A stretch of DNA of 64,000 bases, taken from assembly GCA_016296655.1 (NCBI GenBank), contig JAEDIW010000003.1, positions 22,351 through 86,350 of the forward strand, given 5' to 3'. Below, piece after piece: positions 61,118-64,000 of this stretch. The position numbers and the translations under genes were made by a program. Under the pieces are notes generated by a model. The model was not told the origin of the DNA. It saw nothing but the letters and a program-made list of their open reading frames with translations, and did no database searches. This DNA comes from Treponema sp. Its GTDB lineage: Bacteria > Spirochaetota > Spirochaetia > Treponematales > Treponemataceae. Position 1 is the stretch's first letter. Every line of letters begins with the position of its first letter.

Positions 61118-62335
61118 ATGAAAAAGATTCTGGTAATTTTTGAATTTTTGTTTTTAGTATGCACTGCGTCATTCGCACAGAATAAACTGCTTATTACTCC
61201 ACAGGACATTCGCCTTGAAGCTGACGGAGGTGGCTTTGCAACTGCAAAAGGCTATCACCTTTATGTAAAGAAAAATCCAGGTGTAGAATCTGTCCTTCTG
61301 ACAGAAACTACCAGAGACCCGGAAGGTAAAAGCGACAATTTTGCATATCGTGCAAAGGAATGGAATTCTGTAAACGGAGATGAAATCCGATATCTTGACG
61401 GCAAGCCCCTTGTTTCAAAATACGCACAGTTTTCATTGGTCGACTCAACATCTGAATTCCTTGAAGATTTTGGTGAATGTTTCCATATTTACATTCCTTC
61501 GGAAATTGTTTTTGGCTATCCGTGGGAACGTAACGGTTCTGTAAAAATCGGCAGGGGAACTTTTATAAATATCCGTGCCTTTGAAAAAAAATATGCCGAC
61601 TATACGGGTGAATATTTTGACAATCCTTATATGTTTGATTTAGGCAAAGTGCCTGAAAAAATTAAGGAAGCAGAACCTGTCGCTGAACCTGAAATTAAAG
61701 AAGAAATTCCTGCATTGACAGATGATTACAATCCTGTTGCTGCTGCAAAATTTGAAGAAATCAGCGAAACTATGATTTATTCAAAAGGTCCTGAAACCTT
61801 GATTGATGATATGATGAAGCAGCTTGAGGACATACCAGATGGCAAGATTGTTGATGTTGTTTTTGCCATTGATGCTACAGGTAGTATGAAAGATGACATT
61901 GAAAAACTTCGCAAAGATCTGGTTCCCCGTCTGATAACTGAACTTCGCCGTTTTGGTCATACACGGCTGGGGCTTGTCCTGTACAGAGATTATGTTGACT
62001 CCTGGCGCTATAAAAATATTCCCGTAAAATTCTTTGATTTTACAGAAGACTTAAATCAGTTTCTTGTAAATCTGAAGAGTTTTAAAGTTACAGGCATGGA
62101 AGGCGGCGATATCCCGGAAGCTGTCTATGAAGCAATGTTTGCATCAATTGATTTTTACCAGTGGAATCCAGAATCTGTAAAAAAAGTGATTCTTGTCGGC
62201 GATGCAGAACCTCATCCTCAGCCTCGGGGAAGCGGAAAATATTCAAAGCAGCTTGTTGAAAAGCTTGCAAAAGAAAAAGGCATTTCCATAAATGCAATTA
62301 TTCTTCCGGATGACAAGTCAAGGCGAGGCCGGTAA
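61118..62335 (+). CDS. Secreted VWA-domain protein
   Basis: The 405-residue protein has a signal peptide (ILVIFEFLFLVCTASFAQ), an N-terminal beta-rich region (LLITPQDIRLEADGGGFATA, KKNPGVESVLLTETTRDP), a proline and glutamate-rich linker (EAEPVAEPEIKEEIP) and a C-terminal von Willebrand A domain. The MIDAS motif is DVVFAIDATGSMKDDIEKL, with Thr-like and Asp ligands further on in the GMEGGDIPEAVYEAM block. It should act outside the inner membrane as a metal-dependent adhesion or assembly protein. The ATG at 61118 is chosen for the signal peptide. Confidence 0.85.
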   Translation: MKKILVIFEFLFLVCTASFAQNKLLITPQDIRLEADGGGFATAKGYHLYVKKNPGVESVLLTETTRDPEGKSDNFAYRAKEWNSVNGDEIRYLDGKPLVSKYAQFSLVDSTSEFLEDFGECFHIYIPSEIVFGYPWERNGSVKIGRGTFINIRAFEKKYADYTGEYFDNPYMFDLGKVPEKIKEAEPVAEPEIKEEIPALTDDYNPVAAAKFEEISETMIYSKGPETLIDDMMKQLEDIPDGKIVDVVFAIDATGSMKDDIEKLRKDLVPRLITELRRFGHTRLGLVLYRDYVDSWRYKNIPVKFFDFTEDLNQFLVNLKSFKVTGMEGGDIPEAVYEAMFASIDFYQWNPESVKKVILVGDAEPHPQPRGSGKYSKQLVEKLAKEKGISINAIILPDDKSRRGR

Positions 62336-62352
62336 AAATACATAAAACCTTT

Positions 62353-62383
62353 GGCAAAATTTGGCAACTCGTCAAATTTTGCC
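62353..62383. terminator. Hairpin behind the VWA gene
   Basis: Perfect 11-bp stem, GGCAAAATTTG and its complement, around the loop GCAACTCGT, 17 bases after the stop codon. No proper T-run follows on the plus strand, so termination may be weak. Confidence 0.5.
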
Positions 62384-62584
62384 AAAAAGTCAGGGTTTTT
62401 CATATTATTTTTAAATTTTTCTCTAAAAATGCGAATTTCTATGCTATAATTCCTGCTGGCAATGTCAGATTTTCAGAAAGCAGTAAATTTGGCATCCGTC
62501 TTACAAATTCTTATAAATTTACCGTTTTGAAAAAGTTTTTAAATGACTTTTTTTAATGCTTTGAAAATTCGGTTTGGAGTTCTT

Positions 62585-63787
62585 ATGGGTGAAAAGAAAA
62601 AATTATCTATGGCTACATGGATTTTTATGGGGCTTGTTGCAGGAATTGCAGTTGGTTTTGCATTTATCGGACATGCAGATGCTGCAGAAAAATATGTAAA
62701 ACCGTTTGGAACATTATTTTTAAACTTGATAAAGTTCATTGTAGTTCCAATCGTTCTTTGTTCAATTATTTCAGGGGTAATTTCTCTTGGCGACATTAAA
62801 AAAATCGGCAGCATCGGCATAAAGACAATTGCCTACTATCTCTGTACTACGGCAGTTGCTGTTGTAATCGGTCTTTTACTTGCAAATGTATTTAAGGGAT
62901 TTTTTGTACAAATTTCTACGACTGAATTAAAATATGCTGCAAAGCAGGCTCCAAGTTTCATTGATACAATCATAAATATTTTCCCGCGAAACATCATTGA
63001 ACCTATGAGCAGTGCTATGATGCTTCAGATAATCGTAATTGCCATTTTTACAGGCTTTGGAATTATCCTTGCTGGTGAAAAAGGCAGAATGGCAGCAGAA
63101 GTTGTACACAGCTTTAACGAAGTTTCCATGCAGATTATGGGTATGATTATAAAGTTAAGCCCAGTTGGTGTTTTCTGCCTGATTGTTCCTGTAGTTGCAA
63201 AAAACGGACCTGCGGTTCTTGGAAGCATGGCAATGGTTCTGCTCGTTGCATATATCGGCTATATTTTCCACATGTTCTTCATTTATTCACTTTCCGTAAA
63301 GTTTCTGGCAAAACTCAGTCCTGTTGAATTTTTCAAGAAAATGATGCCTGCAATTGTAATGGCTTTTTCAAGTGCATCATCGGTCGGAACTTTGCCGCTT
63401 AACATGGAATGTACACAGAAACTTGGTGCAAAAAAGGAAATTGCAAGCTTTGTTCTTCCTCTTGGAGCAACAATCAACATGGACGGAACAGCAATTTACC
63501 AGGGTGTATGTACCATTTTTATTGCAAGCTGCTACGGCATAAGCCTTACCTTGGGACAGCAGCTGGTTGTAATTCTTACGGCAACGCTTGCATCTGTAGG
63601 AACAGCCGGAGTTCCTGGCGCTGGAATGATAATGCTTGCAATGGTTTTGCAGAGTGTAGGACTTCCGACTGAAGGAATTGCTCTTGTTGCAGGAATTGAC
63701 CGCATTTTTGACATGGGTCGTACAACAGTAAACATTACAGGCGATGCAGCATGTACTGTAGTTGTTTCTCATCTTGAAAACAAGTAA
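62585..63787 (+). CDS. Dicarboxylate/amino acid:cation symporter (DAACS family)
   Basis: The 400-residue transporter has about eight membrane helices (MGLVAGIAVGFAFIGHADA, FIVVPIVLCSIISGVISLG, TAVAVVIGLLLANVFKGF). It has the family's substrate and sodium-binding sites: the AFSSASSVGTLPL hairpin, the NMDG motif in LGATINMDGTAIYQGV, and the FDMGRTTVNITGDAACTVVV helix with the conserved Asp and Asn. It imports glutamate, aspartate or dicarboxylates with Na+ or H+. The ATG at 62585 has GGAG upstream; an ATG at 62543 has none. Confidence 0.93.
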   Translation: MGEKKKLSMATWIFMGLVAGIAVGFAFIGHADAAEKYVKPFGTLFLNLIKFIVVPIVLCSIISGVISLGDIKKIGSIGIKTIAYYLCTTAVAVVIGLLLANVFKGFFVQISTTELKYAAKQAPSFIDTIINIFPRNIIEPMSSAMMLQIIVIAIFTGFGIILAGEKGRMAAEVVHSFNEVSMQIMGMIIKLSPVGVFCLIVPVVAKNGPAVLGSMAMVLLVAYIGYIFHMFFIYSLSVKFLAKLSPVEFFKKMMPAIVMAFSSASSVGTLPLNMECTQKLGAKKEIASFVLPLGATINMDGTAIYQGVCTIFIASCYGISLTLGQQLVVILTATLASVGTAGVPGAGMIMLAMVLQSVGLPTEGIALVAGIDRIFDMGRTTVNITGDAACTVVVSHLENK

Positions 63788-63810
63788 ATAAAAATACACA
63801 AATAAAATAA

Positions 63811-63864
63811 GGGAAGTGCTGATTAACACTGAAAAATCCTCAATGGCTATTCAGTGTTTCCTTA
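63811..63864. repeat. Repeat R3, partial copy with hairpin
   Basis: GGGAAGTGCTGATTAACACT (63811-63830) matches one arm of the palindrome at 13381-13424. CACTGAA and TTCAGTG (63858-63864) make a small hairpin behind it. It lies after the symporter gene. Confidence 0.55.
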
Positions 63865-63955
63865 GAAAAAGTGGCTGACTGCCAGAGAATTGATTTTTTT
63901 TTTCAGGCACAGCCGTTTTCTGTAAATATCAGCGGATAAAGACAGAAAAGGAGTG

Positions 63956-63995
63956 TAAGATAAAACCGCTAAAATAGCGCGGCTTTATCTTACCT
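63956..63995. other. Inverted repeat at the window end
   Basis: GTAAGATAAA and TTTATCTTAC, with CCGC/GCGG pairing inside, form an imperfect hairpin. It could be a terminator or the start of another element cut off by the window edge. Confidence 0.5.
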
Positions 63996-64000
63996 AAAGT

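Noticed and set aside
1..64000. CRISPR arrays, tRNA and rRNA genes
   Set aside because: No regularly spaced direct repeats and no cloverleaf or T-loop sequences with matching stems were found by eye on either strand.

Overview
The window looks like a chromosome segment of a host-associated Treponema (Spirochaetota). It is AT-rich and has short intergenic gaps. It carries the larger form of GMP synthase, FolE2, a treponeme-type small outer-membrane beta-barrel paired with a lipoprotein, large spirochaete-type membrane and cytoplasmic proteins of unknown function, and many decayed accessory genes. Genus is inferred from gene content only; there is no rRNA or tRNA gene here to confirm it.

Layout. 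1-4228: 3' end of a family II pyrophosphatase, then guaA and pyrG on the minus strand. 4229-6683: a leaderless-looking AAA ATPase/nuclease gene and a fossil that fuses pieces of a FliG-like gene and a PcfJ gene. 6684-15317: housekeeping block (ppk1, a phosphofructokinase, a PilZ protein, asnS, gatC, gatA). 15446-18163: a 905-residue membrane protein with a PHP-like motif. 18372-25201: accessory region holding a broken Fic gene, a minus-strand operon (ORF87, FliG-like protein without the N domain, PcfJ protein, Sel1-like protein, unknown 186-residue protein), a radical SAM/SPASM remnant, an unknown 231-residue gene and a broken DUF4143 ATPase. 25234-30700: a membrane protein/histidine kinase/response regulator operon, two intact DUF4143 ATPases, then a decayed second copy of the kinase/regulator pair. 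30809-32045: an XRE regulator divergent from a membrane-anchored protein.

32326-40929 is a minus-strand block for uptake and breakdown of arginine-like amino acids: ABC transporter (ATPase, permease, lipoprotein), amidinotransferase-fold enzyme, RocB-like peptidase, class III aminotransferase and iron-containing alcohol dehydrogenase. A strong hairpin plus U-tract sits directly before the ribosome binding site of the first gene, and a MarR regulator lies just upstream. 41935-50666: membrane protein, envelope pair, folD, folE2, miaB and a DEAD-box helicase with a long leader. 50865-54850: PAP2-like membrane protein, a complete ISAs1-type insertion sequence and a second AAA ATPase/nuclease gene. 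54959-63787: RqcH-like protein, acetolactate-synthase-type enzyme, adk, XRE-cupin regulator, a spirochaetal hypothetical, a VWA protein and a dicarboxylate/amino-acid symporter.

Three families of short dispersed repeats recur between genes: a MITE-like element with GGGCTGTCT ends, GC-rich strings of tiny hairpins, and a GGGAAGTGATGA palindrome. The most unusual item is the FliG-like/PcfJ gene pair. A second, fossilised copy of the pair lies 14 kb away in the same order, so the two genes appear to travel together.
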